Program-made: the position numbers and the translations under genes
The notes under the pieces: model-generated
The model's database searches: none
What the model was told of the DNA's origin: nothing
What the model saw: the letters and a program-made list of their open reading frames with translations, nothing else
Part shown: piece by piece, positions 49,775 through 62,784 of the stretch
Position numbering within the stretch: position 1 is the stretch's first letter
Layout of the letters: each line of letters starts with the position of its first letter
Assembly: GCF_963662255.1 (NCBI RefSeq)
Contig: NC_085049.1
Coordinates: 53,863,158 to 53,927,157 of the forward strand
Source: Cinclus cinclus
Taxonomy: Eukaryota; Chordata; Aves; Passeriformes; Cinclidae
Direction: 5' to 3'
Length of the DNA: 64,000 bases

Positions 49775-49881
49775 TCCAGTGCTGCTATTTTCTGCGCCAA
49801 GCTAGCCATCACCGCAAAGAGTCGGAGGTCTGTCAGGCCATCTGTTACATAATAGTCAACAATCTCTAAAATCTGGGGAAA
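49775..49881 (-). CDS. Internal exon of unidentified minus-strand gene, helix-loop-helix segment
   Basis: On the minus strand a strong acceptor (ttgctctctccatctcag|T) and a near-consensus donor (CTGGA|gtaagc) bracket 107 nt. A second AG nine bases into the exon could be used in-frame instead. The frame reads FPQILEIVDYYVTDGLTDL followed by RLFAVMASLAQKIAAL, then two bases of a split codon. The pattern helix, DYYVTDGLTDLR, helix resembles an EF-hand, but the acidic ligands at loop positions 3, 5 and 12 are absent and the Gly is shifted by one. At best it is a degenerate, non-calcium-binding version. CpGs are retained in codons (gcgccaagc, accgcaaag, tcggagg), as expected of coding sequence in CpG-poor DNA. 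Product not recognised. Confidence 0.68.
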
Positions 49882-51219
49882 CTGAGATGGAGAGAGCAAA
49901 GATGATGAAGGGTTTAAAAAGAACAGATTGCTGCCTTGCTTGGAAGGGAGGGAGGCAGGGGGAAGGGGGAAGGCTGGATGAAAAGCCCTGATGGAAGCGG
50001 GGACAAACCCGATTAGCACAGCCAGCAAAACAATCCCCCCCAAATATTAATGCTTTCTCCAAAGAAGTTGACAAGGATGCCAGATTGGTGGGGAAAAAAT
50101 GCTTTTGGGTAGGAAAGCTGAAGGAGGCTATGAGAAATTACAGCTGTAGTTTAGGCATTGCCATACACAAGTAGACGCTGAAGACAATTTAAGAAAATCC
50201 TCTAAATCAGTAAAGAAGACCACCACAAATATTTTTGTCTCTGTGTTATATAACACACTCTTACTGTACCACAGGAAAGTAAGTATAATATTTTTATTCC
50301 ACTCTTTTCCTGTTCTCATTTCCCCCTCCCTTTGTAAAGGTGTTTGCAGATTTTAAGGCACCAGAGTGATAATGACTTGCAGGTAGGGCTCAGCCACCTC
50401 ATATTTGCCTTGCTTTGTGTCCACATTTAAAAAAAAAGACTGACAATATCTGGTGCAAACTGCTTCTGCAGCCACTGAAATTGCACCAGCAGTAATACTG
50501 GCTGGGAGAGCCACCCAGCTGCATTTTAACTCTCCTAACATGAGCTGACTTTTAGTCTGCTCTGTCTGGTTCTGTCTGTTCATATTCTTGCTGCCCTGGC
50601 TAAAACCTTGCAGAGCTTACTCTATCATCAATAACCATAATACTGGTGTCTTCTCCATTTCATTGTCATATGGGGATGTGCCAGACTAAGCACACTGAAG
50701 CTGTCACCACCAGACTCCTTGAAGCTACATCCAGGTACAAATTTTACTCCCAGACCCTCTTGACATGAAAAAACACTGAGAATGAGAAGTCTTATGGCAG
50801 TTTCAGGACATCATTTCTACTTGAAGAGAAATGGGAAGTAACAGGCAGCCTTTAGGTTTTGGTTCTGTCAACTCTCTGCCTTTCAGGGACTAGTCGTGTC
50901 CACAAGACTCAGAAACCTCTCACAACATGAAAACACATGATCTTGACTCCTGTAGAGTTCAGGTGCTTGAGAGCATTTCCTCAGACCATACTGGAGTTGT
51001 ATGTGCTGTCTTGCTCAAGTGCTTTGCCTTATTATTCCTTTGAGTGAATAATTTTGAAATTACAGCAGAAAATACAAAACACGGCAGTTGAGGAAGGGAG
51101 AAGGAAGGGATGTTTTCTGAATGCACATATACAAACAACTAAAGATGCAGGGATAACGCTGGTGGTTAACTTTTCCTATGGCAGTAACCACTCCCAAAGC
51201 AAACACATCATAATGGAAG

Positions 51220-51620
51220 CAATTAAAATCTGTGTTCATTCACTCGTTGTTACTGTAGGTTAAGGTGGTTCATTAGCAGATATGCTAGCGCATAGTGTAA
51301 TGCATCCCTCTTATCTGTATTAATGGATCACATAAGATAATGCTGACAGACGGAAGAGATGAGCTTTAGCAGTCTGATAAAAATAAACAATAAATGCAGG
51401 CAGTGGTGAACTGGATTATCATAGTGCCACATGAGTTGTGTAATGATGTTAGCACTGGCGCCTGCCTTAGAGCTGATGCCTCAGAATACTAACATTGAGC
51501 CACTTGATACGTGTTTGATGTCTAAACAAGTCACATCCTTTGCTGAGAGGAACAAATTGTGGTGGAGACTGGCTGCGGGGCTTCAAGTTTCAGATAAAAA
51601 TCTGTCCAGAAGAATTCCAT
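51220..51620. promoter_or_regulatory. CNE-like block
   Basis: About 400 bp of unique sequence with evenly spaced cores (tgtattaatggatcac, gttcattagcagatatgc, ctgataaaaataaacaataaatg) and retained CpGs (cactcgttg, gctagcgcatag, gacggaag, actggcgcctg, tgatacgtg, gctgcggggc). No sustained protein-like frame was seen. It is a strong candidate enhancer by appearance. Confidence 0.45.
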
Positions 51621-54600
51621 ACAAATAATTGTCCAAAAGACTTTCTACTTTTAATCATATGAAATATGTGGTTGGACCCTTTTAACTTCTTTTGCTGCTT
51701 TTTCTTTTTTAACATCCAAATAACTTGGTCCTTGCTCTAGTGCTAAAGCCTTGTCTAACATTTCGTGCTGGGAATGCAAAGCAGGGCACCAAGTAGTACA
51801 AATAACACTTTATTTACAGTTTCATGGCTTTCAGATTTCCTGTCTCCATAATCACTTCCTACTAATTTCCTTCTGTTTTGTTTGAAATGGTAGTCTTTTC
51901 AAAGAAAGTGCTCAAAGAAACAACGCCTTTGTAAGGTTTGGATTAAATCATGGAGGTTTTTATACTTCTCTTTCTGTACTTCCCAGTACCGCTTTTCTGC
52001 ATTAACAGAGTTTGTGCTGTATGTCTGGATGGTTCAAACAGGATCGTGATAAGAGAGCTGCAAAAAGGCCAGCACTGAAGGGCCAAAGTCTCAGCTGGAG
52101 GAAGCTGGCACAGCTCCACTGATGTGCATCAGCTACAAACCAGCATCATTTGAAGAGCCAAATAAATGTTTTAATGCTGGACATGAAAAACTTTCAAGCA
52201 CTACCATGACACTTGGAAAATTTACTAATAATTGAGCACATACTAAACATTGAGATAAAATCAAATATTGTTGTGTTGTAGGAAGTAAATAAAAGCAACT
52301 ACCAGAGAAGTGGAGTTTCTAGACAGGGAGACTAGCTCAATCTGAAATTAAATCTACAAAGCATTTGACATATTTTTATCTCGTTGAGTGGTTTCACTTG
52401 CCTAATAAGCAACATCTCCTACAGCTATATTTAGACTCCTCTACATTATGCCAAGTTGGCTAACCAAAATGGGACAGATCCCAAATTCTCTGTCACTTTT
52501 CAAAATGAAGCTAACAATTTAAAAAAGAAAATAAGGTCCATGCAAAGACATAACATTGAGTAGCAAACACATTGAGCATACGCTTGGTGTTATCTTCTTG
52601 TTCTATCCCAACTACCTGGCCATAATTACCTGTCTAAAAATGAAGGCATACACCCTATTTCTACTGCTGACCTCTGACCTTCCCCTTCCTTCAGAGCTCT
52701 GATTCCTCTCCAGGCCTTTCAGACATTGAACATTACGCTTACTTCCAAAAACTAACAGAAAAGTAATGTGTATTATTTCATTTATTAGTGGGTCATGAAT
52801 AGAATTGTTTAATAAAAAAATACCTCGCACATGTGCCAGTGCCACTGGAGAGGTTGCTTTCCTTTATGTAAGGGGAGTGTTGACCCATCTAATATCATGA
52901 CAAACAATGAAGGCATGAATACTGGAAATGTTTGCCACTCTTCTCACACTTTTCCAAGAATGGATCTGTTGGCTTTACTTACACTGTAAGTCAATGAAGA
53001 GGCAACTTCTTTCAAGGCCATCAAAACTTTCTGGGGGTTCAAGTACCCATCTCATCAGCCTCCTCATGCAAGAACACTCACAATATTAGTTTTCAGAAAA
53101 TTAGACAGTCCCCTCTAGGCAGAACTCCAGTGTCTCAGAATGTGGCTTTTACAATGCATAGTTAAGCTCTGCTTTCATTTTTCAAGTTGAGGGAAACTCT
53201 CAGAACCTCTTACTCTTTCCCTTCATTGAACACAAAAGCACAGTAGTTTGGCTTCTTTTGGCTCCAGACTACCTTCTTCACCAATTAGTCATTTCTCAAT
53301 ATATAATAAAACAGTAGTACTAGTAGTAGTGGAAGAAGAAGAATTTTGAACATTCAAAAATTTTATGAATATAGAGAATTTCTGAAAGGAGGAATTTTAC
53401 ATCTGTCTATGGCTTTCCATTATACTGAGCTAAAATATACTTCAGTCTTTCTACAGAGATATTAATATTCTCTATTTTTCTCAGTGAGATAATACAGCAG
53501 ATATTTACAGCTACTGCACAATCCAAATGGCTTTATGATCTTCTGGAGCGGACATAGAGACAGAGAAGAAAAGATTTGAGCAGGCAAGAATTGATGATAA
53601 GAGCCATTCACATACAAGACTATTAACTTTTTAAAATTTATTTATATTTTTCATCCCAGCTGTCTCTCATGGAGCTTCAGTGCTTACCTGGCTAATTATA
53701 AGGTGCACCCAGCTTTTGACTGGAAAAGTCCTTACCAAAATCTATAGCACATTTACTAGATTTGAAGGATCCAAGTCACATGTGCATTCTAACACAGCTG
53801 CTGGGTGTCTGGGCCTGCTTTGCCTCACACCCAGCTGGGTTGGCTCCCTCTAGAACATAGATCCTTACACATCCACTTTGAGGTTTAAGGTAAGTAAATG
53901 TGATCAGTGAAGAAAACCTGGTCATGTTGTTCTCTTATTACACTTGAAGTTTCACCAGTATCGTCTTAGTTGGACTGACCTACTGAAAATACATGTTCTT
54001 CAAAGGATCATTATAAAACATTCCCTCTTCAGATTCAACTGTCCACTTAGGACATGGTGTAGAACTGTGATGTCTCTTAAAAGTTTGTGTTCAATCTTCT
54101 CTTTACTGCCTCCAGGGGTTAGAGCAGAAGCAAGATCAATTCTCTCTCATTGTAGTGATAGACAGAAAGACTTTTCTGGAGAAGAGCTTAAATAGTGGAA
54201 GGACTGATTTCTCAGAGACTTTTATCAGCCTCTGATGATGCCTAGTACCTCCAAAAAAATTAGTAATGGCAATTTAAAAAATTCAAACAATACCTAGTCC
54301 ATGCTAAAGTAGGTCTTGGTTCCAAACCAGGAATGTCTTTTCTAGCAAAAGAACATAAAAACTGAAATTGTAATGCAGACACAGGGCAAAAAAGAGACTA
54401 GTTTGTGTTTTATGGAGAGAGAGAGCAAATACGGAGGCATTCCATGCTTCTTATAACCACAAAGTTATGGATTCTATCCCCCGCTCTCAAGTTCATCAGC
54501 TGTACTGGTTTACACTTGCCATTCAATCAAGATGCTAATGAAGTAATAGCATTCAGGAAATGACAAATAGAAAAGAAGAAGCAAGTGAAAAAGTAGTATC

Positions 54601-56783
54601 AGGCATAACCTGAAACTTGAGCATCTTATTTCAATCAACTTTATATCCCAAGCAAGGATGAGAGCTTAGCCAAGCTCTTTAAGTATGCTTTTGATCTGTT
54701 CAGATGCTCAAGAGAGAGTCCAAGACCAAAAACCTGGCACTAAGGGCAGCTTTTGTCAAGAGAAAGGTGCTCTTCAGGTCCCCACTGATTGAGGAGATGG
54801 ACAGAAGCTGTGTGGGAGGTGTTCTCCAGCTGTGGAGAGATGCAGACACTTTGCTGCTGTCCTAATATGTCACAGCCCAGACCAGGCCACAAGACAAACA
54901 AACCGGGTGTTGTCTCAACAGTCTCATTTGACATGGTCTAACACTACAAGAAGTGAAAGAAAACCTTAGCACCCCTCCCACCCCCCTCCTTGGACCAATT
55001 GAGCTGTCACTGTCTGCACAGAAAGTGATTGTTCAGTCAAAAACACATTTTGGCCTGATACAAATGGAACAGTCCTGAAAAGTGGAGTTTCCTTTTGTGC
55101 CTCCGCTCCAAGGGGAGTGAAAGGCAGCAAGAAGAGAGGCAGGAGGGAGGGAGGTGACCACTCTGCACCATCAGCACTCCATGCTGTCTGCTCTGCAGCC
55201 CACCCTTAGCAGGCAGCCCCAAAGGGAGCCAGCTGTGGCCTTGCCAGTGGGGTGGACAGGTTTGTTCAGGTAGTGACAGATATTTTCAGGGGGTAATGCT
55301 CAGAGGGATCTGGAAGAAAATGTTGAGGTGATGGAGTTTGAAAACCAAAGCTTTGCTAAGCAGCAGGTTGCAACCTTTGGCTAAAGTTTATCTTGAAGAG
55401 GTTGGTATCTTAGCAACAAGGAGGTTTTTTTGGTTGTTTTGTACAGACAGAAGAAGCAGCATCAGGCATGTCACAGTACAGATGTGTCTAGGCATCAGGG
55501 GAGAATCACTGGGGAGCAGTGATTTGCAGCAGGGATGAGCAGGGATGCCCATCTCCAGCAACACAGGACTCCTCTTCACACATGAGAATGAGACGGTCAG
55601 GACATGGAAAGGATTTTCAAGATCCCATCCAGAGTAAAGTCACTCCCATTCAAACTGGGAATTTGTACTTTGGGGAGTTTTTGCATTTGTCATCTTTCCA
55701 GGCAGCAGTTTCAGTAGTTTTCACTTTTGGCTCAGTACTGAAAATCAACAATGAAGAAACCACATCACATCCTTCATCCACTCCCTTGAGAACCTGTGTA
55801 CACAGCCAGTATCTCTTTCTGTTCAAGTCAATAAATATTTTGATGGCTAATATCAGTGCATTTCGCAAACTCTCAACAGAGAAAGTACAGCAGCAGAAAG
55901 GAAAAGATGCCCTAATTACTCTCAGGTAATGATCTCAGGCTCTCACTAAACATTTATATCCCTACCCTCCACTAATTAATTAATTATGTAATAAGAGTTG
56001 AGTAATAGCAGAAAGCACACATTAGACAGCCAGTCTGATGTACAGCTCTGATGAAGAGCATAGGTAACCTTCTGCTCCAGTAAGTTTTCACCTTAAAAAG
56101 GTGAGAAGGCAAATTTCTCCAGATCTTTCCATTCAGCAGAACTAAAGGCAAGCAAAGCAGGACAGGTGCCTGCACCAGCAGGTGCCTGGGGGACTACTCT
56201 GTGCCCCCATGGGACACTGCCTGCTCTCCATGTACCTGCCAGACGTGCAGTCAACAAGGCAGGGCTCCAAAGAAGAGGGGAGCTTTCTCCATTAACACAA
56301 GGGCATTCCTCTTAGACACTTTTAAAGAGAAGCAAACTGTGCAGAAATGCCCTCAGCAGCTAGAGAGATTTGTGCAAACAGCCCTCAGACCACAGGTTGA
56401 CACAGGTCTTACTGACACTGGCAGCACCACAGGGTCATTTCACACAGATGGCCTGGGCCTGGCAGCACATTAAGGACTAAGGTTTTTGTTACACTCTTCC
56501 ACAAAGCTCTGGTTGTTTGGAAGTGTGCTTGAGCAAGCTCAGTTATCGGTGTGAAAACTGATGTAACCAAGTGACTAGAAAATCTAGTCCTTTCTTCCTA
56601 ACCAGCCACTAAATCCCCTTTCACTGTCTTGGAAAATACTGTTTTTTTCTGCAGAAGATTGTGGAAAGAGAGTAAAGGGGACTTAGGACACCACTAGGAT
56701 CAGCTTGCCAACTCTTAACATTCAAACATCTTGAAATGGAGCCTTCTATTCCAGAAGTCTGGTGAAGATGTTATGGGTTGGTA

Positions 56784-56818
56784 GTGTGTGTGTGTGGGGC
56801 GGGGGGGGGGGGGGGGGG
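56784..56818. repeat. (GT)n followed by an 18-base G run
   Basis: A short GT repeat (56784-56796) leads via GGGGC into 18 consecutive G (56801-56818) and then gagaaagg. This is a strong potential G-quadruplex and a likely site of sequencing or length error. Confidence 0.95.
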
Positions 56819-59800
56819 AGAAAGGGCAGGGAAAGATAAAATGTTGGTGTATTGCTGGTTTTAGTCTTATTTATACAACTTCTCTCTCTTTTAAACACAA
56901 ACACAAATACATACCTTTCTCAATTTAAGTGACATACAACAACATTAATTTTGCCAGGTTGCACAAACATTTATCTTAAGAAAACAAGGATTTCCACTAC
57001 TTGTATGAGCTCCCAACAAACAGAAGGTTCAAGCAGACCTGCAGTGGCACCTTACCTGAAAAAAATCTCATTGTCCAATTTCATCTCACCCAACATTTTC
57101 AAGGGATCAGAAAGATGGAAGCAAATGTTCTCAGCTTAAGAATTCCATTGGATTTAAAACTTCCAACCTGCCAGATGAAAATTTTCTGTAGCAATGATCC
57201 ATGCGATCAACAGCTGAAATCTTAGGACCAGCCTTGTTTTCTTGAAAGGAAAACATGTTTTCTTGTATCCATTTGTGATTGTTTTGCAGAACTACAGGTC
57301 TTCAACTTCTGCAGGAGGGCAAAATGCATTCATTATGCAAAGCACAATCCAATACAGTGTTCCCACCATGATGCAAGAGAGAGAACTCTCACTAATCAGC
57401 ACGTATTCTGTTAAACACAGCCCAAATTACACAAATTGAAATCTAAATGCAATTCCAGACTCAATATTCAAAACTGAAAGTGACTCCTACAATTACAACG
57501 ATTCCATATTTAAAATGATTGGTTGAGTGAACAAGAGAAAGGAAAGGCACGGAATGAAATAAAGAGAAACAGAAGGACCTCTGTATCATAGTGAGTCATA
57601 GATTTGTCAAATTCAGTAATATTCACAGCACGAAAGAGTCGTTCCTCTTCCTGACCAGAAGCACTAAGCTCAGGTGAGTAAATACTTGGCAGGAGAAGCA
57701 ATTCTCCATTTAGCAAAAGTTTAAAAAAAAGAGAAGAATCAGTGTCTCTCATAGAATTGGAAGTTAGGGAGGACTGGAGGGGCAAAGTTCAGGTCAATGT
57801 CCAAAGGCTCATAATACAGGATTAAGAACAGGATTTTCTGCTGTTAGACAGGGATGTGACAAATGACAGAGGAGGCAGTAGTTCATGCGAGGTTGGCCAA
57901 GCAAGAGAGAAATTTGAGCTAGAATTATAATGCAGATGTGAGAAATGTGATGTCAGGTCTGTTGAGGAAGATATTTCCAGTTCAGAATTCCCAGTAAGTA
58001 GCAGTGAAAAGAGTTTTTTGTGCTGATGTCTGGACATTTACTTGCCTCCTTCCAGACTGCCAGAGAGCCCTCTCTGATCATCCCCAAAGGCTCTGCTGCC
58101 ACTCCCCTGCTCCTGGGGCTGAGCTGAAGGGTCAGCCCTGACGTGGCACCACTGGCCAGCCTGGATGACTGGACACATGGAGCCTCACTGGGGCCTCAAG
58201 TAGGAGCTCAGGAGCTGGGTTTAAGCTCCCACACTTGCCCTTGGACCCCACATGAGTGACTTTGTTGACCCTGACCTGTGGTCTGACTTCTTGGCTTGAC
58301 CTCAGACCTGCCTCATTGCTATGGATGTGTCTAGAGCCATTAGGCTGCATTTGACCCTGGTGACTGCCAGTGGATGTGCCCTGCTCTCCTCTCTTCAGCT
58401 CTGTGGGGCTGGGAGCCCAGTGCCCTGCCTATCCTACTGCCCTGCCTCACCCTTGATTCCAACCCTCCTGCCCTTGCTTGCCCAGGTGCAGGAGGTGAGA
58501 GTCAACCTGGAGCAGGTTTAGGGAGACAAGAGGAGAACAAGGGAGACTGACAGGTCCTGCTTTGGTCAGCCTGGCAATGCCACAGCTGAGCTAGTGCACA
58601 ACTGCCTCACTAAATATCTCCAGGGTAAGCAGGCAGAAAAAGGAACAAGCTAAAAAAACTGGCAGTGTTAGCATGAAAACCAATGTCTTTAGGAAACTAG
58701 ACAGAGATTTCTTACCACCAAAGCAGCCTGCATCTTGAAGGGCCTGCTAATCAGTGCAGGGGGAGTAGGAATGACAGCTTTTAGATGGAGCTTGAGCAGC
58801 TATGTGACAGGGAGAGCAAGGGCCAGATCCAAGCTCTTATTTTGTGCAATGAATACAGCAATGCTCAGTGCATCTCTGGGGCTGGCAGTAGACTGGGGAA
58901 CCTGAGGGATACCTGAGGAAGCCAAACTTTTTATTCTCATTTGTCTTTCCACTACAAACTTTGTGCCTTTTTTCCCTTCTTCCTTCTCTACACTGCATAT
59001 TCCCAGCATTGTGACTCCACCACAGCTGGCTAAGGGGAAGGAGATCAAGTCCCCATCCATCTTTTTTGTAAATTCCCCCTTGTTTTATGCAATTATTATT
59101 TTTTTATTATTATTAGTACTACCATGCTAATTTTAGGTGTGCCTGATTAATTCCTTGGTGTTTTACCTGGTGAATACTGAAGTTAACTACAGTCAGTGTG
59201 CTCACTGCAATGGACCCTTTTCTCTGCACTGTTATCTCATAGTGAGCTAAAGAGAAAGCCTGAGTCCATATCTGAAATCCTCATTCAAATACTGCATTCA
59301 GTCAAGCAGTTTAAAATTGCTTTTAGGAAGGGAGGGAGGAGAGAGGGAGGAGGCTTGGGGGGAGTGTGATCTTGTACTTGGTGACTGCTGCAAGCTGGAA
59401 CAGCACAGAGAAAGAAGGGCCTGTTTTTTGAAATTCATAGCAGGGAATTTAATTTAAGGCTGATGTGTTGCTGGTTGGAAATATGTATTAAATACCCAGA
59501 TGCAAGAGAAATGAGTACAGAAAACAGCAAAATAAATACAGGATATTGGCTCATCTATGCAGAGTGCTGATTTCCTAAACCTGGCACATTGGGGATTCAC
59601 TGCCTGCCCTGATTTTGTGTGTCACTGATTTGGCTAGGATCTAAACACAGAGCTTCACAGCTACTGAACCACCGTCCCAGACCCAGCCAAGGCTGAGCAC
59701 AAAGCAGGCCTGAACAAACCAGCAGGCAGACTACAAAGGGAAAGCAATTGTTCTGCTTAGCAGCAGCACTGTTTCTGCTATGCTTAGCATAGGAACATGT

Positions 59801-62209
59801 TAATTTGGGAGCACAATCTTCTTAAAAGGAAGCACTCCTCAGCCCAGCATCCCCAGGTTTCATGCAGCGTGCTGCCCTTTTTACCATGCACGAGCCATGG
59901 ATGTTACTCACAATGTACATTTTTACTACTCAAGTAGTATAAAAGCTTCTGATAAAAATCAGCTCTCTTAAACCTCTGGCTGGCACCTTGTTAAAATCTG
60001 ACATCATGTTTGCCTGTCATGCTTGGTTCATGAGGAAGTTTCTGCCATGATATAATAAGCAAGAAAAAGCATTTTACTGTTAAGACAAAGCAATAAACTG
60101 CAGTAGCAAAACATTCATATAATTTTTCTCCAGTGCCTTTGGTCTAAAATATTGGGTCTTAATTGACTCTCCACAGAGGTAAAGACAGATGGTGAGTAAA
60201 AACACATGCCTAAAAATATAGAGCAGAGCCTCTAAATGCACATAAGTTGTCCTCAGCTCCATATTTACAGAGGTGTAGAGAACATCAGTGTCCAGATATG
60301 TATCCCAATATAGTTAAACTGCTCAGGAGCTCAGAGCAGAGCAAGGAGGGGGCACTGAGCACACAGACTCACCATGCTGAGACCTGCAGTGTCCAGTGTG
60401 TCCAGAGGAGCCTCAGGGTGAACAAGTTCCCACGGCACAGGGGGTGCAGGGAATTGTCCTGCCAGCAGCAGCACAGCACAGCACAGGCACCCATGTTCTC
60501 TCCCCAGGATGCATGGGAACTTCTGTCAGGAAGGAAGAAATACAACCTTGTCTCTTCTTTGCTGTAGCCACCACCTTCAGATACTTTCACATTTCCTGGG
60601 GGCAGCTAACATGAATTAGAGCAAATTTCATCCCCCTCTAAAACAGTCAGGGCACCCAGCACTGGGTGCCAGAGATGTAGGCTGCACTCTTCTCTCACTG
60701 CTGGCTTAAGCAGTTTCTCCTCAGCTGCATGAGCTGCTCCTGTGCTACCCATGGCAAGCTATCCCATAGCTGTGAACCACCATATTTTGTTCTCCTACAT
60801 TTTTGTGCAACAGCCTGCAAAATGCCACAAAAGGTGGGCAAGCAGCCCCTTGGACCCCCTGTTTCTCACCTGCCAGGAGCAGGGGACACGGTGGGGAACA
60901 TGGGGAGAGAGGGAGAGAGCTCCTTCCCTCCTCTGCACAGCAGCAGAGCTCTGAATTCCACTCTGGCCTCATTCACCAGAGCCAGCAGCTGCACAAGGGC
61001 TGAGTGAAGACCCAGGAGCCCAGCCCCACACTTAGTGTTGTGCAGGCAGTGGGGCAGTGCTGCCCTTCAGCCATGCCAGGGGCAATTCCAGAGCCATCAG
61101 CTGCCCTGGATGGAGCAGAGGCACCGAGCCCTGCTCAGGCACTCAGAGCATGAACAAAATGAGTGCTGGATATAGCACCCTCATTCAAATAGCACAGCAT
61201 TTTAGCACCAGAAATAGTATCTTTCTCTTTCTCTTTATTTTTTTTTCCAGTGAAACTACTGGCAGAGAAAGATACAACTTAGCATGAAAATAAGTGTCAG
61301 AATAAGGCCCTAGCTGAATAGTCAGTACTCTGCATAATTCTCTCTTTCCATCCCCTCAGCCTAGATCCTCTCCAAATATTCAGATCAAAATTTGCAAAGT
61401 AGTTCCAGCATTTTGTCCATCAAAGTAAAAGCTGGAAATTTTAGATTCTGCCTCCATCACATCCCTCTATTTGAATTAAATAATCTCTCTGATATTGTCA
61501 TCAGGCTAATTTTGAAGTCTCTGTCCCTTTCTTTCTTTCTCTGTCTCCGTCAAAGATCAAAGAGCCAAAAGAGATATACTCACTAGTAAAAAATAAAATA
61601 AATATACCATTTCAAGGAATGCGTTCAATTCCCCTCTCTACTAATATTTTTTACATGCAACACCTCACCTTCAGCATATGAAAAAGCATGTAAGGGAAAG
61701 GACAGAGAGAAAACCACAAGTCAGGATAAACTGTGGAATGGTATTCCTGCAACTTCAACAGGCAAAAGTCTCTTTAAAAGACCCCTGCATGCATTACAGA
61801 GTCTACATTTGAATGATGCATTGTTAGACAATAGAGAAGACCAGCAGAGGGAAGTAGTCTAAAATTATAAATGAAAATTAAAAATTACAAAAAAGCAAAA
61901 ATACAGTACAGGGACAAATTCAACCACACAATTTTCATTTAACTCTCTGGGCAGTACAGTGAAAGGGCCAGCACACACTCCTATCAAAAGCAGCGGGAAT
62001 AACCCTTAGAGCCATCTTTCTCAAATCACAGATGAATTCAAATGGGAAGAGGCATGCAACAACAACAAAAAATAGTTGTTAATGCATAAAACTACTGTAT
62101 GACTTCCAATAGCTGGACTCAAGAACCCTGGTTAAATACTGACTTTCTTTCAGAGTCAATCAGATAATAAGACCCCTTTAGAAGCACAGAATAGTTAAAT
62201 TCATCACCA

Positions 62210-62570
62210 TAATTTAATTGTAGAAGGTTATTAAAAAGCACTTCGACTCCCCTCCTGCTTCGGCGCTGCTTTTGTGTATTAAACTCAGACTAATCAAATT
62301 GCAGATTCCAAGAGTACTGTATTAGTCATCCCCATCCCTTTTAATTTGTTTAATGGCCTCCTTTTTTCTCCCCCCTCTTGTGTGTGTGTTCTGACTGGCT
62401 GTGCAGCGCTTAGGCTCACGACATGTAAATAAAGAATGGATAGGGGAACAGTTCGTCGAAAAGAATAAAGCGTGCCTCCATTCTAAAGTTACATTTGATG
62501 TCAGCGTAATTCATGGGACGTGTACTGCAAGCAATGGTGCTTATTATTTCTGCTTAGCTGTCTACAGACA
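62210..62570. promoter_or_regulatory. CNE-like block
   Basis: Unique sequence with retained CpGs (cacttcgactcc, cttcggcgctgc, gcagcgcttagg, tcacgacatg, gttcgtcgaaaag, gtcagcgtaattc, gggacgtgt) and homeodomain or AT-hook type cores (ttttaatttgtttaatgg). It ends in a polypurine stretch (62573-62620). It lies immediately downstream, in minus-strand terms, of the possible exon at 62638-62781, so part of its conservation, if confirmed, could be exon-proximal. Confidence 0.45.
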
Positions 62571-62637
62571 CAGGAGGAGAGGGAGAGGGGGAAAAAAGGA
62601 AGAAAGGAAAAGAAAAGGAGTCTGAATTTACACTTAC

Positions 62638-62781
62638 TGCTTCAAAAGCCCTTTTGTGAGTCGCCAACTTCTCCTGGCTAAAGATGCAGTATTTTGCCAA
62701 AAAGTCGACCGCAAGAGCAGACAAAAAAAGGATAAAATAGCCCATAAAATAACTCCTTTCCCCACTTTTCCTCAAGAATTT
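62638..62781 (-). CDS. Possible upstream exon of the minus-strand gene, hydrophobic segment
   Basis: On the minus strand 144 nt end at a consensus donor (GAAGCA|gtaagtg) and may begin at an acceptor (ggtaattaacag|A), whose pyrimidine tract is T-rich but short. The frame is phase 0 at both ends, reading KFLRKSGERSYFMGYFILFL, then SALAVDFLAKYC, then QEKLATHKRAFEA. It joins in frame to FPQILEIV of the exon at 49881. The central FMGYFILFLSALAVDFL is strongly hydrophobic. If the ATG before GYF is the start, this could instead be a first exon with a signal-peptide-like N-terminus. The acceptor is weaker than those of the other exons, and intermediate exons may be missing. Confidence 0.35.
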
Positions 62782-62784
62782 CTG

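Larger units (their letters stand above)
49890..62630 (-). other. Predicted long intron or 5' flank; no other exon accepted
   Basis: Contains the CNE-like block at 51.2-51.6 kb, a G18 run at 56.8 kb and otherwise ordinary AT-rich DNA, with C/G-richer stretches near 58.1-58.5 and 60.8-61.1 kb. A minus-strand frame at 57510-57785 has protein-like stretches (EEERLFRAVNITEFDKS) after an acceptor-like ggtcag but no donor, so I did not accept it. Frames at 54.74-54.93, 55.52-55.93 and 58.8-59.06 kb are likewise unsupported. Confidence 0.35.

Noticed and set aside
57510..57785. Minus-strand frame with protein-like stretches and an acceptor-like ggtcag
   Set aside because: No GT donor was found that ends the frame in the needed phase. 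It is kept only as a mention under the intron.
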